From Polaromonas sp. YR568 (GTDB lineage Bacteria; Pseudomonadota; Gammaproteobacteria; Burkholderiales; Burkholderiaceae_C), in contig NZ_FPBM01000003.1 in the NCBI RefSeq assembly GCF_900116715.1, forward strand, positions 248,001 through 312,000: a DNA stretch of 64,000 bases, read 5' to 3'. The translations under genes were made by a program, and so were the position numbers. Below the pieces are notes generated by a model. It searched no databases. It saw only the letters and a list, made by a program, of their open reading frames with translations, and was not told the origin of the DNA. Below, in pieces: positions 17,055 to 26,924 of the stretch (its first letter is position 1; every line of letters starts with the position of its first letter).

Positions 17055-18389
17055 ATGGACAACGCTTCAATGACCCAGCGCAGCCTGCGCCACGTGTGGC
17101 ACCCCTGCACCCAGATGAAACTGCACGAGGCGCACCCGCCCGTGCCCATCGCCCGGGCCGAAGGCGTGTGGCTGCATGACTTTGAAGGCCGGCGCTACCT
17201 GGACGGCATCAGTTCCTGGTGGGTCAACCTGTTTGGCCACGGCCACCCGCACATCAAGGCCGCGCTGCGCGACCAGTTGGATACGCTCGATCACGTCATG
17301 CTGGCCGGCTTCACGCACCAGCCGGTGGTCGAGCTCTCGGAACGGCTGGGCGCGCTGACCGGCCTGGGCCATGCGTTTTACGGCAGCGACGGCGCCAGCG
17401 CCACCGAGATCGCGCTGAAGATGAGCGCGCATTACTGGCGCAACAGCGGTAAGCCGGAAAAAAGCCGCTTTATCGGCCTGGCCGGCGGTTACCACGGCGA
17501 AACTGTGGGCGCGCTGGCCGTCACCGACATTGCGCTCTTCAGGGAAGCCTATGCGCCGCTGGTGCGGCTGGCCGCCACCGTGGCCAGCCCCGATGCACGC
17601 GGTGCGCAAGCCGGCGAGAGCGCAACGGATGTCGCCCACCGCGCCGCCGCCAGCCTGCAAGCCTGGCTGGAGCAACACCACACGCACACCGCCGCACTCA
17701 TCGTCGAGCCCATGGTGCAGTGCGCCGCCGGCATGGCCATGTATGACGCGGCTTACCTGCGCGAAGCACGCGCACTGTGCGACCGCTACGAGGTGCACTT
17801 GATCGCCGATGAAATCGCCACCGGCTTTGGCCGCACCGGCACGATGTTTGCGCACCAGCAGGCGGGCATACGGCCTGACTTCATTTGTCTTTCCAAAGGG
17901 CTTACGGGCGGCACGCTGCCGCTGTCGGCCGTGCTCACGACTGACGCGGTGTACGACGCGTTTTACGACGACGATGTGGCGCGCGGATTTTTGCATTCAC
18001 ACTCTTACACCGGCAACCCGCTGGCCTGCCGCGCGGCGCTGGCCACGCTCGAACTGTTTGAGCAGACCGACGTACTGGCCAGCAACGCCGCATTGGCCCG
18101 CACACTGGACCAGGCGTTCGCGCCACTGACGCAGCACGCTGCCGTGCGCAACGCGCGCAGGCTGGGCATGATCTGGGCCTGGGACATTGACCCCACGGCC
18201 GCACCCCACTTTGCCCGCCGCTACACGGAACACGCCATGCACAACGGCGTACTGCTGCGCCCGATAGGCCAGACGGTCTACGCCATGCCGCCCTATGTGA
18301 TGGACGAAGAAGCCGTGGACCACCTGGCGCGCGGCGCGCTGGCGGCACTGAACGCCACCCTGGCTGAACAAGGCAGCGCACATGGCTGA
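17055..18389 (+). CDS. bioA: Adenosylmethionine-8-amino-7-oxononanoate aminotransferase
   Basis: A 444-residue class III PLP aminotransferase. It transfers the amino group of S-adenosylmethionine to KAPA, giving DAPA in biotin synthesis. Motifs are HVWHPCTQM near the N terminus, GISSWWVNLFGHGHP, GSDGASATEIALKMS, GGYHGETVGALAVT, the IADEIATGFGRTG loop and the PLP lysine in FICLSKGLTGGTLPLSAV. The length fits. bioD starts 8 bases before its stop, which indicates translational coupling in a bioA-D-F operon. Confidence 0.96.
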   Translation: MDNASMTQRSLRHVWHPCTQMKLHEAHPPVPIARAEGVWLHDFEGRRYLDGISSWWVNLFGHGHPHIKAALRDQLDTLDHVMLAGFTHQPVVELSERLGALTGLGHAFYGSDGASATEIALKMSAHYWRNSGKPEKSRFIGLAGGYHGETVGALAVTDIALFREAYAPLVRLAATVASPDARGAQAGESATDVAHRAAASLQAWLEQHHTHTAALIVEPMVQCAAGMAMYDAAYLREARALCDRYEVHLIADEIATGFGRTGTMFAHQQAGIRPDFICLSKGLTGGTLPLSAVLTTDAVYDAFYDDDVARGFLHSHSYTGNPLACRAALATLELFEQTDVLASNAALARTLDQAFAPLTQHAAVRNARRLGMIWAWDIDPTAAPHFARRYTEHAMHNGVLLRPIGQTVYAMPPYVMDEEAVDHLARGALAALNATLAEQGSAHG

Positions 18390-19074
18390 AGCGGCGCACA
18401 AAACCGTCTCGCTGTTCGTCACCGGCACCGACACCGGCGTGGGCAAAACGCTGGTCAGCGCCGCGCTGCTGCATGCATTGGCCAAACGGCATCTGCGTGT
18501 GGTGGGCATGAAACCTGTGGCGGCGGGCACGGAATCCATTGACGGCGTCGAGGCCAATGAAGATGTGCTCGCGCTGCGCGCCGCCTCTACCTGCCGCGTG
18601 CCGCCCGAGCTCGACAACCCGGTGCTGCTGCCCGACCCGGTGTCGCCGCACATCGCAGCGGCCCGCGCCGGTGTGCGCATTGACATCGCCCAGCTGGTGG
18701 CCTGCTACCGGCAGCTTGCACTGCTGGCCGACGCGGTGGTGGTGGAAGGCGCAGGCGGCTTTCATGTGCCGCTCTCGTCGCTGGAAACCGGCGCCGACCT
18801 GGCCGAAGCGCTGGACCTGCCGGTGGTGCTGGTCGTCGGCCTGCGGCTGGGTTGCCTGAACCATGCGCTACTCACCGCCGAGGCTATACGCTCGCGCGGC
18901 CTCACGCTGGCGGGCTGGGTCGCCAACCACATCGACCCGGACATGCTGGCGCAGGACGACAACATCGCCTTTCTGCAAAAGCAGTTGCAGGCGCCGCTGC
19001 TGGCCACCGTGCCCTGGCAGGCCGGTGTTGACGCCCGCAACATCACCATCCACCTTCCCGCCGAATGGCAATGA
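18382..19074 (+). CDS. bioD: ATP-dependent dethiobiotin synthetase
   Basis: A 230-residue P-loop enzyme that carboxylates DAPA to dethiobiotin. The N-terminal Walker A is [18 protein letters not shown], followed by [12 protein letters not shown] and the conserved [12 protein letters not shown], with [20 protein letters not shown] further on. It overlaps bioA by 8 bases and bioF by up to 10. The product goes to BioB, encoded after bioF. Confidence 0.96.
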   Translation: MAEAAHKTVSLFVTGTDTGVGKTLVSAALLHALAKRHLRVVGMKPVAAGTESIDGVEANEDVLALRAASTCRVPPELDNPVLLPDPVSPHIAAARAGVRIDIAQLVACYRQLALLADAVVVEGAGGFHVPLSSLETGADLAEALDLPVVLVVGLRLGCLNHALLTAEAIRSRGLTLAGWVANHIDPDMLAQDDNIAFLQKQLQAPLLATVPWQAGVDARNITIHLPAEWQ

Positions 19075-20303
19075 ACATGACCTCCTCCTGGCTCGATGAA
19101 TTCCCAGCGCGCGTGGCAGAGCTGGACCGCACCCACTTGCGCCGGCAGCGCCGCGTGGTGGTGCCTGAAAGCGGGGCGCGCCTCTCGATCGACGGGCGCA
19201 GCATGCTGGCTTTTTGCAGCAACGACTACCTGGGCCTGGCCACGCACCCCGCGCTGGTGCAAGCGGCCTGCGACGGCGCGCAGGCTTATGGTGTCGGATC
19301 GGGCGCGTCACCGCTGGTCAGCGGCCACAGCGCGGCCAACGAAGCGCTGGAGCGCGAACTGGCGGCCTTTGTGGGCCTGCCGCGTGCGCTGTATTTTTAC
19401 GCCGGCTACGCCACCAATATCGGCATCGTGCCGGCGCTGGTGGGTGCGGGCGACGCGATTTTTTCGGACGCGCTCAACCATGCCTGCCTGATTGACGGTG
19501 CGCGCTTGTCGCGCGCCAAAATCCACCGCTACGCCCATGCCGACCTTGACGCATTGGACCGCGAACTCGCGCAAAGCGATGCGCCGCGCAAGCTGGTGCT
19601 CAGCGACGCGGTGTTCAGCATGGACGGTGACATCGCCGACATTACCGCGCTGGTGGCGCTATGCGAGCGGCACGACGCGCTGCTACTGCTCGATGACGCG
19701 CACGGCTTTGGCGTTTTGGGCCCGCAAGGGCGCGGCAGCCTGGCCGCGGCCGGCCTGCATGGCGCCAAGGCCTCGCGCCGCGTGCTCTACATGGCCACGC
19801 TGGGCAAGGCGGCCGGTGTGGCCGGTGCTTTTGTGGCGGGCGATGAAGCACTGGTCGAATGGCTGCTGCAAAAAACCCGCAGCTATATTTTTGCCACCGC
19901 GGCGCCCGCGCTGCTGGCCAGCGCGCTGCGTACCAGCCTTGAACTCATTGAGCAAGACGAATGGCGTCGCGCGCATTTGCAGAAACTGATTGCGCGGCTG
20001 CGCAGCGGGCTGACGGCGGGCCTCAAAGGCAGCCACTGGCAATTGCCGCCTTCGCAAACCGCTATCCAGCCGCTGCTGATAGGCCGCAACGACGAAGCCA
20101 TGGCCGTGATGGAAGGCCTGCGCGCACGCGGCATCTGGGTGCCGGCGATTCGCCCGCCCACTGTGGCTGAAGGCACGGCACGGCTGCGCATTGCGCTGTC
20201 GGCTGCGCATACCGAAGCCGATATCGATTTGCTGGTTGAGGCCCTGTCTGCCTTAGCCCAACACGCACCAAAGCCAGAACTCGCGTCATCAATACCCGAC
20301 TGA
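19065..20303 (+). CDS. bioF: 8-amino-7-oxononanoate synthase
   Basis: A 412-residue PLP alpha-oxoamine synthase that condenses pimeloyl-ACP (or -CoA) with L-alanine to KAPA, the step before BioA. Motifs are [18 protein letters not shown] [65 protein letters not shown] and the PLP lysine in [14 protein letters not shown]. The start could be 19065, 19071 (its ATGA overlaps the bioD stop) or 19077; the overlap favours 19071. No bioC or bioH is in the window. Confidence 0.95.
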   Translation: MAMNMTSSWLDEFPARVAELDRTHLRRQRRVVVPESGARLSIDGRSMLAFCSNDYLGLATHPALVQAACDGAQAYGVGSGASPLVSGHSAANEALERELAAFVGLPRALYFYAGYATNIGIVPALVGAGDAIFSDALNHACLIDGARLSRAKIHRYAHADLDALDRELAQSDAPRKLVLSDAVFSMDGDIADITALVALCERHDALLLLDDAHGFGVLGPQGRGSLAAAGLHGAKASRRVLYMATLGKAAGVAGAFVAGDEALVEWLLQKTRSYIFATAAPALLASALRTSLELIEQDEWRRAHLQKLIARLRSGLTAGLKGSHWQLPPSQTAIQPLLIGRNDEAMAVMEGLRARGIWVPAIRPPTVAEGTARLRIALSAAHTEADIDLLVEALSALAQHAPKPELASSIPD

Positions 20304-20380
20304 AACACGCCTCATGAAAACATTTCATGAAAACGCTTCAGCTAGACTCAAAAAAACCAGTTCCCGAAAGGAAAGAGACC

Positions 20381-21403
20381 ATGTCCCACGTTGCAGAACA
20401 AACCATCACGCTCCACCGCCCTCGTCCTCAAGCTTCACAAGTCGAGCGGGCGGGTGAGCAGCGCTGGAGTGTGGACGCCATCGAGGCTTTGTTCAATCTG
20501 CCTTTTCCGGAACTGATGCACCGCGCGCAAACCGTGCACTGCGAAAACTTCGACCCCACGCATGTCGAGTTCGCCACGCTGCTGTCGGTCAAGACCGGCG
20601 GCTGCGCCGAAGACTGCGGCTACTGCCCACAGGCCGCGCGCTACGACACCGGCGTGGAAGCCAGCAAGCTGATGGAACCGGCCGAAGTGCTGGCCGCCGC
20701 CCAGCGCGCGCAGGCTGCGGGCGCCACGCGTTTTTGCATGGGCGCCGCCTGGCGCTCACCCAAAGACCGCGACATTGAAAAAGTCGCCGAGCTGGTGCGC
20801 ACCGTGAAGGCGCTGGGCCTGGAAACCTGCGCCACGCTGGGCATGCTGGAAGACGGCCACGCGCAAACGCTGCAAAGCGCCGGCCTGGACTACTACAACC
20901 ACAACCTGGACAGCGCGCCTGACTTTTACGGCGACATCATCACCACACGCGACTACCAGGACCGCCTCGATACGCTGGCGCGTGTGCGCAGCGCCGGCGT
21001 CAAGGTCTGCTGCGGCGGCATCGTCGGCATGGGCGAGACTCGCCGCCAGCGCGCCGGCCTGGTGGCCGAGCTCGCCAACCTCACGCCCTACCCCGAGTCG
21101 GTGCCTATCAACAACCTGGTGAAGGTGGAAGGCACGCCGCTGGCCAACCAGGCCGACCTGGACCCGTTTGAATTTGTGCGCACGATTGCCGTGGCGCGCA
21201 TCACCATGCCGACGGCACGCGTGCGCCTGTCGGCCGGCCGCCAGCAAATGGGCGACGGCGTGCAGGCGCTGTGTTTTCTGGCCGGCGCCAATTCGATCTT
21301 TTACGGCGACAAGCTATTGACCACCGGCAACCCCGACACCGATGCCGATGTGAAGCTGCTCGAGCGCCTGGGCATGAGCCGGTCTGCACCCGAGGCACGT
21401 TAA
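20381..21403 (+). CDS. bioB: Biotin synthase
   Basis: A 340-residue radical SAM enzyme that inserts sulfur into dethiobiotin. The SAM cluster motif is [45 protein letters not shown] and [13 protein letters not shown] supply the other family blocks, including the Arg ligand of the [2Fe-2S] cluster. I chose the ATG at 20381 because AAAGGAAAG stands just upstream; an ATG at 20327 would add 18 residues without homology. It follows bioF by 77 bases, a gap holding a direct repeat of CATGAAAAC. Confidence 0.95.
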   Translation: MSHVAEQTITLHRPRPQASQVERAGEQRWSVDAIEALFNLPFPELMHRAQTVHCENFDPTHVEFATLLSVKTGGCAEDCGYCPQAARYDTGVEASKLMEPAEVLAAAQRAQAAGATRFCMGAAWRSPKDRDIEKVAELVRTVKALGLETCATLGMLEDGHAQTLQSAGLDYYNHNLDSAPDFYGDIITTRDYQDRLDTLARVRSAGVKVCCGGIVGMGETRRQRAGLVAELANLTPYPESVPINNLVKVEGTPLANQADLDPFEFVRTIAVARITMPTARVRLSAGRQQMGDGVQALCFLAGANSIFYGDKLLTTGNPDTDADVKLLERLGMSRSAPEAR

Positions 21404-21503
21404 GCCCTGTTTGGGTAGCCCCTGCCTTGTCTGGGCTCTCTAAAACATAGCCCAAAAAGCCCACTGAAGCTGGTTAGACTTTCGCTAAATTCCGGACCCG
21501 CCC

Positions 21504-22406
21504 ATGACGACCCCTGCCAATACTTCCGTCACGCCTTACGGCACGCTGCCGCCGTCGTCTACGCCCTCCACGCCGCCGGCGCGCAAACCGGTGAGTCTGC
21601 CGCGCCTGCGCGAAATGCAGGCGCATGGCGAAAAAATCACCATGCTGACGGCCTATGACGCTACCTTTGCCGCCGTGGCCGATGCCGCCGGCGTCGAATG
21701 CATTCTGGTGGGCGACTCACTGGGCATGGTCTGCCAGGGCCTGACCAGCACCGTCGGCGTGACGCTGGAGACCATGCGCCACCACACCGAGTGCGTGGCC
21801 AACGGCCTGCGGCGTTCACAAGCCACGGCCTGGCTGATCGGCGATTTGCCGTTTGGCAGCTATCACGAGTCCAAAGAGCAGGCTTTGCGCAGCGCCACAG
21901 TGCTGATGCAGGCCGGCGCGCACATGGTCAAGCTCGAGGGCGGCGGCTGGACAGCCGAGACGGTGCGCTTTCTGGTGGAGCGCGGCATCCCTGTGTGCGC
22001 CCACCTGGGCCTGACGCCGCAGACTGTGCATGCGCTGGGCGGCTACCGCGTGCAGGGCAAGGGCGACGAAGCCGCTGCCACGATGACGCGTCACGCCCGC
22101 GAGTTGCAAGATGCCGGCGCCGCCATGCTGGTGCTGGAGATGGTGCCGGCGGCCCTGTCGGCCACGCTCACGCAGGAACTCACACATTGCGCCACCATCG
22201 GCATAGGCGCGGGTAACGGCACTGCCGGCCAGGTGCTGGTGCTGCACGACATGCTGGGCATGAACCTGGGCAAGATGCCGAAGTTTGTGCGCAACTTCAT
22301 GGAAGGCCCGGACAACAAAACTGCCAGCGTGCGCGGCGCCATGGAAGCCTATGTGCGCGCCGTGAAAGACGGCAGCTTCCCGGTCAATACCACCCACGCG
22401 TGGTGA
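21504..22406 (+). CDS. panB: 3-methyl-2-oxobutanoate hydroxymethyltransferase
   Basis: A 300-residue TIM-barrel enzyme that adds a hydroxymethyl group from methylene-tetrahydrofolate to 2-oxoisovalerate, giving ketopantoate. Motifs are [65 protein letters not shown] and [16 protein letters not shown] 30-residue Pro/Thr-rich N-terminal extension precedes the barrel. panC follows 45 bases downstream; ketopantoate reductase (panE) is not in the window. Confidence 0.95.
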   Translation: MTTPANTSVTPYGTLPPSSTPSTPPARKPVSLPRLREMQAHGEKITMLTAYDATFAAVADAAGVECILVGDSLGMVCQGLTSTVGVTLETMRHHTECVANGLRRSQATAWLIGDLPFGSYHESKEQALRSATVLMQAGAHMVKLEGGGWTAETVRFLVERGIPVCAHLGLTPQTVHALGGYRVQGKGDEAAATMTRHARELQDAGAAMLVLEMVPAALSATLTQELTHCATIGIGAGNGTAGQVLVLHDMLGMNLGKMPKFVRNFMEGPDNKTASVRGAMEAYVRAVKDGSFPVNTTHAW

Positions 22407-22451
22407 AGCGGGCCCACCACACCCGCGCCCCTTCAAGAGTCAGGAGACAAG

Positions 22452-23300
22452 ATGCAGATCGTCCACACCATCCCGGAGCTGCGCGAGGCCCTCAGCCCGT
22501 TTAAACGCCCGTCTTTTGTGCCCACCATGGGCAACCTGCACGACGGCCACATCGCCCTCGTCAAGCAGGCCAAGCCGCTGGGCGACGTGAGTGTCTCCAG
22601 CATCTTCGTAAACCGCCTGCAGTTCGCGCCGCATGAAGACTTCGACAGCTACCCGCGCACGCTGGACGCCGACGCCGAACGATTGAAAGAAGCCGGCTGC
22701 AACGTGCTGTTTGCCCCGCTCGAAAAGCATCTCTACCCCGAGCCGCAAAGCTACAAGGTGCACCCGGCCACCGACTTGAGCGACATCCTTGAAGGCCACT
22801 TCAGGCCCGGCTTTTTTATCGGCGTGAGCACCGTGGTGCTCAAGCTCTTTTCCTGCGTGTTTGCCGGCATGCCCACGGGTGTGGCGGCTTTCGGCAAGAA
22901 GGACTACCAGCAGGTGATGGTGGTGCGCCGCATGGTGCAACAGTTCGCGCTGCCGATCGAGATCCTGGCCGGTGAAACCCAGCGCGCCGACGACGGCCTG
23001 GCACTGTCCTCACGCAACGGCTACCTCAATGCCACCCAGCGCGCCGAAGCGGTGGAGCTGTCCAAAGCCATACGCGCGCTGGGCGAAGCCGCTCGCGCCG
23101 GCGGCACGCCCGATTTGCCGGCCCTCGAAGCACAAGCGATGCAGGCGTTGGCCCGCCGCGGCTGGAAGCCCGACTACCTCACCGTGCGCCGCCGCGCCGA
23201 CCTGCTGGTGCCACACGGCCCGCTGGCCGATGTGCCGCTGGTGGTGCTGGGCGCGGCCAAGCTGGGCAGCACGCGGCTGATCGACAATCTGGAAATTTGA
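22452..23300 (+). CDS. panC: Pantothenate synthetase
   Basis: A 282-residue ATP-dependent ligase of pantoate and beta-alanine. The adenylate-forming nucleotidyltransferase motifs are [14 protein letters not shown] (HxGH at His34-His37) and the KMSKS-equivalent [29 protein letters not shown] and [11 protein letters not shown] are further family blocks. An AGGAGA 5 bases before the ATG supports the start. It receives ketopantoate-derived pantoate from the PanB branch and beta-alanine from PanD. Confidence 0.95.
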   Translation: MQIVHTIPELREALSPFKRPSFVPTMGNLHDGHIALVKQAKPLGDVSVSSIFVNRLQFAPHEDFDSYPRTLDADAERLKEAGCNVLFAPLEKHLYPEPQSYKVHPATDLSDILEGHFRPGFFIGVSTVVLKLFSCVFAGMPTGVAAFGKKDYQQVMVVRRMVQQFALPIEILAGETQRADDGLALSSRNGYLNATQRAEAVELSKAIRALGEAARAGGTPDLPALEAQAMQALARRGWKPDYLTVRRRADLLVPHGPLADVPLVVLGAAKLGSTRLIDNLEI

Positions 23301-23344
23301 GCGCGGGACCGGCCCGGAGCCGAATGAAGCCCATAACGGCTTGC

Positions 23345-23401
23345 TCCCTTTTCAGGAGCTGCTTACGTACGTTCTACGCGGCTTTCAGGCTAATTTGATC
23401 G
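23345..23401 (+). repeat. Dispersed repeat A, copy 3
   Basis: Its left half, TCCCTTTTCAGGAGCTGCTT, continues with ACGTACG and ends with a CAGGCTAATTTGAT segment, in the same order as other repeat A copies, though the core is diverged (GAGCTGCTTACG for ATAGCTGCTTGCG). It lies in the gap between panC and the GNAT gene. Confidence 0.45.
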
Positions 23402-23408
23402 TCAATTT

Positions 23409-23864
23409 ATGCACCACATCAACCCTGTAGACCCTCAATCGGCCGCCGCGCTGATTGCTCAGTCAGACGCCTACATGGCAGCGCTTTACCCCGCGGAAAG
23501 CAACCACCTGGAAAGCCTCTCGGCGCTCAGCCAGCCCAATGTGCTGTTTGTGGGCGCCCATATTGACGGCGAGCTGGTGGCTTGCGGCGCCGTCAAAACA
23601 CTGGACAACGACGGGCGTTACGGCGAGATCAAACGCGTCTTTGTGCTCGAACAGCACCGCGGCAAAGGCCTTTCCAAAGCCATCATGCAAACGCTGGAGG
23701 CGCACCTTCAGGCGACCGGCGTGCGCCTGGCGCGGCTGGAGACGGGCATTCACCAGCCCGAAGCGCTGGGCCTCTATGCGCGGCTGGGTTATGTACTGCG
23801 CGAGCCGTTTGGCGCGTATGCGCACGACCCCTTGAGCGTCTTTATGGAAAAGTCCCTGGCATGA
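23409..23864 (+). CDS. GNAT family N-acetyltransferase (first of pair)
   Basis: A 151-residue single-domain acetyltransferase. Motif A is VFVLEQHRGKGLSKAIMQTL, with the acetyl-CoA pyrophosphate loop QHRGKG, followed by ARLETGIHQPEALGLYARLG. The N-terminal YMAALYPAESNHLESL resembles PhnO/YjdJ-like GNAT proteins. The substrate is unknown. Its stop overlaps the start of a second GNAT gene (ATGA), so the two are translated together. Confidence 0.82.
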   Translation: MHHINPVDPQSAAALIAQSDAYMAALYPAESNHLESLSALSQPNVLFVGAHIDGELVACGAVKTLDNDGRYGEIKRVFVLEQHRGKGLSKAIMQTLEAHLQATGVRLARLETGIHQPEALGLYARLGYVLREPFGAYAHDPLSVFMEKSLA

Positions 23865-24331
23865 GCGTCGTCTCCGTCCGCCTCGCCGGCCTGCCCGACC
23901 TGCCGGCCGTGGCCGCGCTGTTTGACGCCTACCGGCAGTTTTACGAGCAGCCGGCCGATGCGGCACTGGCGCTGCAGTTCATCGGCGAGCGCATGCGCAA
24001 CCGGGAGTCGGTAATTCTGGTGGCGCAAGCCATGCAACAAGTGACAGGCGCTGAAGGCAGCCTGGTCGGTTTCTGCCAGCTATATCCCAGCTTCTGCTCG
24101 GTAATCGCCCAGCCCATCTGCACGCTCTACGACCTGTATGTCGCGCCCCAAGCCCGCAAAACCGGCGCCGGCCGTGCGCTGATGCTGGCGGCCCATGCGC
24201 ACGCGCAGGCCAACGGGTTTGCGCGGCTGGACCTGAGCACCGCCAAAACCAACCATGCGGCGCAGGCGCTGTATGAGTCGCTGGGCTGGGTACGCGACGA
24301 CGTCTTCCTGGTCTACAACAAGACGGCCTAG
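23861..24331 (+). CDS. GNAT family N-acetyltransferase (second of pair)
   Basis: A 156-residue acetyltransferase starting MSVVSVRLAGLPDLPAVAAL. The CoA loop is YVAPQARKTGAGRALM, preceded by CTLYDLYV and followed by RLDLSTAKTNHAAQALYESL. The ATG at 23861 overlaps the stop of the first GNAT gene; frames extending further upstream would run through that gene and are not believable. The two proteins are not close copies, so they probably have different substrates, both unknown. Confidence 0.82.
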   Translation: MSVVSVRLAGLPDLPAVAALFDAYRQFYEQPADAALALQFIGERMRNRESVILVAQAMQQVTGAEGSLVGFCQLYPSFCSVIAQPICTLYDLYVAPQARKTGAGRALMLAAHAHAQANGFARLDLSTAKTNHAAQALYESLGWVRDDVFLVYNKTA

Positions 24332-24412
24332 CCAACCCTGTTTCGCCAGCGCAGCCCTTGGGGTATAAAGTTTGCAGGCGGTTTTCTATCGCCACGCATG
24401 CAGGAGTCCACC

Positions 24413-24742
24413 ATGGCCATTCCCCACGCCGCTTCCGGGCAACTCATTGACGTCCAGCCGCTGGCCGGCAAACTCTCCGAGGGCCGCACCGTCGCGCTGT
24501 TCAAAAGCGAGGAGCTCGAGGTCATGCGCCTCATCGTGCCGGCCGGCAAGACCGTGCCTTCGCACCAGGTCAAGGGCGAAATCACCGTGCAATGCCTGGA
24601 GGGCGAAGTAGCTTTCACCGCCAACGGGCAAACCCAGCCCATGAAAGCCGGCCAGCTGCTGTGGCTCGCCGGCGGCGTGCCGCACGGGCTCACCGCCGTG
24701 CAGGACGCTTCGCTGCTGGTGACGCTGCATTTGCGCAAGTAG
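24413..24742 (+). CDS. Cupin domain protein
   Basis: A 109-residue single-domain cupin. The beta-barrel is marked by PAGKTVPSHQVKGEITVQCL (cupin motif 1, with His and Glu) and WLAGGVPHGLTAVQ (motif 2, with His), so a metal site is possible. The catalytic or binding role is unknown; such small cupins are often quercetinase-like or sensor domains. I chose the ATG at 24413 because AGGAG lies 6 bases upstream; the ATG at 24398 has none. Confidence 0.8.
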   Translation: MAIPHAASGQLIDVQPLAGKLSEGRTVALFKSEELEVMRLIVPAGKTVPSHQVKGEITVQCLEGEVAFTANGQTQPMKAGQLLWLAGGVPHGLTAVQDASLLVTLHLRK

Positions 24743-24773
24743 CCGGCGCGCTACGCTGGCGTGATGCGAGGAC

Positions 24774-25784
24774 TCAGGCGAGCTCAGCCGTCGGCCCGCG
24801 GCCCATCAGTGTCGCCACCGCCTCCACAGGGCGCAGCTTGCCGTCCAGCAAGGCCACCACGCTTTGCGCGATCGGCATCTCAACACCCAGCCCGGCGGCG
24901 CGCTGCACCACGGTGCGGGCGCAATACACACCTTCGGCCACATGGCCCAAAGAATCGACGGCCTGCGCCAGCGTTTTGCCTTCGGCCAGCAGCAGCCCCA
25001 CCTTGCGGTTGCGGCTCAGATCGCCTGTGGCCGTCAGCACCAGGTCTCCCAGGCCCGACAGGCCTGTGAAGGTTTCGGCCTTGGCGCCTAGCGCCACGCC
25101 CAGGCGTGTCATTTCGGCCAGGCCGCGTGTGATGAGCGCCGCGCGGGCGTTCAGGCCCAGTTGCAGACCGTCGCACAGCCCGGTGGCAATCGCCAGCACG
25201 TTCTTGACGGCGCCGCCCACTTCCACGCCAACCACATCGTCATTGGCATAGACGCGCAGCGTGGGGCTGTGAAAGGCGGCGACAAGGGTGTCACGTACTT
25301 CGGCATGCTCGCTGGCGGCCACCAGCGCCGTCGGCTGGCCGCGGGCCACCTCCAGCGCGAAACTGGGGCCGCTGAGCACACCTGCTTTTAAATTGATAGC
25401 AGCTTGCGCCCGTATTTCGTGGACCATCAGGCCGAACGACGCGGAGGCGGCGTCCAGCGGCGCTTCAAAGCCCTTGCTCAGCCAGGCCACCGGCACGTTG
25501 ACGTGCTGCAGGCTTTGCAGCATGGCGCGCGCCGCCGACACCGGTGTGGCCAGGATGATGAGGTCCTGCCCCGCGACTGCCTGCGCCAGCGGCACATCGC
25601 CGCCTTGCAGCAGCAGGCTGCCGGGCAAGACCACGCCGGGCAGGTAGCGGTGATTGGTGCGGCCGGCCTGCAGGTTTTTGACAAGGCCGGCATCGCGCGC
25701 CCACAGCGTGACCTGGTGGCGGGCCGCGCTGCTCACAGCCATGGCCGTGCCCCAGGCGCCTGCACCTATGACCAGTATTTTCAT
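24774..25784 (-). CDS. gpsA: Glycerol-3-phosphate dehydrogenase [NAD(P)+]
   Basis: A 336-residue cytoplasmic enzyme that reduces dihydroxyacetone phosphate to sn-glycerol 3-phosphate for phospholipids. The N-terminal Rossmann motif is [40 protein letters not shown], the catalytic-lysine region [20 protein letters not shown] and GLAEMTRLG follow. The start is the ATG at 25784. Residues about 125-135 ([13 protein letters not shown]) are encoded by DNA that resembles repeat A (25390-25424). It is probably cotranscribed with the upstream secB-grxC-rhodanese genes, 63 bases from secB. Confidence 0.95.
   Translation of the reverse strand: MKILVIGAGAWGTAMAVSSAARHQVTLWARDAGLVKNLQAGRTNHRYLPGVVLPGSLLLQGGDVPLAQAVAGQDLIILATPVSAARAMLQSLQHVNVPVAWLSKGFEAPLDAASASFGLMVHEIRAQAAINLKAGVLSGPSFALEVARGQPTALVAASEHAEVRDTLVAAFHSPTLRVYANDDVVGVEVGGAVKNVLAIATGLCDGLQLGLNARAALITRGLAEMTRLGVALGAKAETFTGLSGLGDLVLTATGDLSRNRKVGLLLAEGKTLAQAVDSLGHVAEGVYCARTVVQRAAGLGVEMPIAQSVVALLDGKLRPVEAVATLMGRGPTAELA
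25390..25424 (+). repeat. Repeat A-like core inside gpsA
   Basis: TTGATAGCAGCTTGCGCCCG followed by TATTT closely matches the repeat A core seen at 4297 and 60664. It is read in frame on the minus strand as part of GpsA. Chance similarity cannot be excluded because the copy is short. Confidence 0.4.
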
Positions 25785-25847
25785 GCGCGCGTCATGAGGG
25801 AATCGCAAAGGAAGGCGGGCCGGGATGTGTACCCCGGCGCGCCATCA

Positions 25848-26315
25848 TCAGACGATGATTTGCGGTGCGGCCGGCGCAGCGGCGGCGGCCTGTGCCTGCT
25901 GCTGCTCGTACATGGCCTGGAAGTTGATTTCCGCCATGTGCACGGGCGGGAAGCCGCCGCGCTGGATCACGTCGGCCACGTTGCCGCGCAGGTAGGGGTA
26001 AACGATCTGCGGGCAGGCGATGCCCAGGATGGCGCCCATCTGGTCAGCGGGGATGTTGCGGATTTCAAAGATGCCGGCCTGCTTGGCTTCCACCAGGAAC
26101 ACGGTCTTGTCGCCAATCTTGGTCTGCACGGTGGCCGTCACGGACACCTCGAACAGGCCTTCCGCCACCGGCGTGGCGTCCACACCCAGCTGGATGTCCA
26201 CGGCAGGCTGCTCGGGGTTGAGCAGGATTTCGGGCGAATTGGGCTGCTCCAGCGACACGTCCTTGAGGTAGACGCGCTGGATCTGGAATACGGGGTCAAG
26301 ATTGGCTTCAGCCAT
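25848..26315 (-). CDS. secB: Protein-export chaperone SecB
   Basis: A 155-residue cytoplasmic chaperone that keeps precursor proteins unfolded and hands them to SecA. Motifs are [20 protein letters not shown] near the N terminus, [30 protein letters not shown] and [20 protein letters not shown], followed by [15 protein letters not shown]. The C terminus is Ala/Gln-rich as usual. It stands with grxC, rhodanese and gpsA in the common Burkholderiales order. Confidence 0.96.
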   Translation of the reverse strand: MAEANLDPVFQIQRVYLKDVSLEQPNSPEILLNPEQPAVDIQLGVDATPVAEGLFEVSVTATVQTKIGDKTVFLVEAKQAGIFEIRNIPADQMGAILGIACPQIVYPYLRGNVADVIQRGGFPPVHMAEINFQAMYEQQQAQAAAAAPAAPQIIV

Positions 26316-26428
26316 GGTGCTCTTTCGGATGCTGGGGAAAAGTTGGACAGAGGGTTAGATGCGCCGGCAAGCCGGTGACCAGCGGATGATTATAGGGAGC
26401 GGATATGAAGCCCCACGGTGAGACGGGC

Positions 26429-26520
26429 CCCCACGCTTTTCACTTCGTGTAATGCGCTGCCCCCCGAGGGGGCCGCCCGCCCTGCGGCCCGGCAAAGCCG
26501 GTTCCGCGGCTCATGCTGGC
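26429..26520 (+). repeat. Dispersed repeat B, copy 1
   Basis: An intergenic element with TTCACTTCGTGTAATGCGCT, then a CCCCCGAGGGGG palindrome (26460-26472 region), then GCGGCCCGGCAAAGCCGGTT and CCGCGGCTCATGCTGG. The same blocks in the same order recur at 48549-48640 and, in part, at 48693-48771 (inverted) and 58606-58685. The palindromic parts would form a stable stem in RNA. It lies between grxC and secB. Confidence 0.75.
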
Positions 26521-26545
26521 GAAGACAGGTGCCTGCGCCCAGATC

Positions 26546-26809
26546 TCAGGCGGGGGTATTCAATAGAGGCATCAGGCCGCCACGGCCGTCCAGAGCCATC
26601 AGGTCGTCGCAGCCACCGACGTGGGTTTCGCCGATAAAGATTTGCGGCACGGTGCGCCGGCCGGTGATTTCCATCATTTTCTGGCGTTCGCCGGGTTCCA
26701 TGTCGACGCGGATTTCATCGAGTTCGGTGACGCCGCGCTGTTTGAGCAGTTGCTTGGCCTGGATGCAATAAGGGCAGGTGCCGGTGGTGTAGATCTTGAC
26801 GGTTTGCAT
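26546..26809 (-). CDS. grxC: Glutaredoxin 3
   Basis: An 87-residue dithiol glutaredoxin that reduces disulfides with glutathione. It starts MQTVKIYTTGTCPYCIQAKQ with the CPYC active site at 11-14, and has RRTVPQIFIGETHVGGCDDL carrying the cis-proline and the glutathione-binding GGCDD. The start is the ATG at 26809, preceded by GGAGA; a longer frame to 26884 adds no homology. It lies between rhodanese and secB genes, a redox/secretion grouping. Confidence 0.95.
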   Translation of the reverse strand: MQTVKIYTTGTCPYCIQAKQLLKQRGVTELDEIRVDMEPGERQKMMEITGRRTVPQIFIGETHVGGCDDLMALDGRGGLMPLLNTPA

Positions 26810-26924
26810 GGGGTTCTCCGGATCCGGCCGGGCATGGCAGCCCGGCACGGGAAGGCAGGTGACCTGGGGGCCAGCAGCTTTCATGCCTGCCGGGCCGGTC
26901 AGCGCCGTATTGAACAGACCTGGA

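Noticed and set aside
20304..20380. Direct repeat of CATGAAAAC before bioB as a BirA-type operator
   Set aside because: It is not an inverted repeat and does not resemble the known BirA site; the in-frame ATGs it contains lack ribosome sites.
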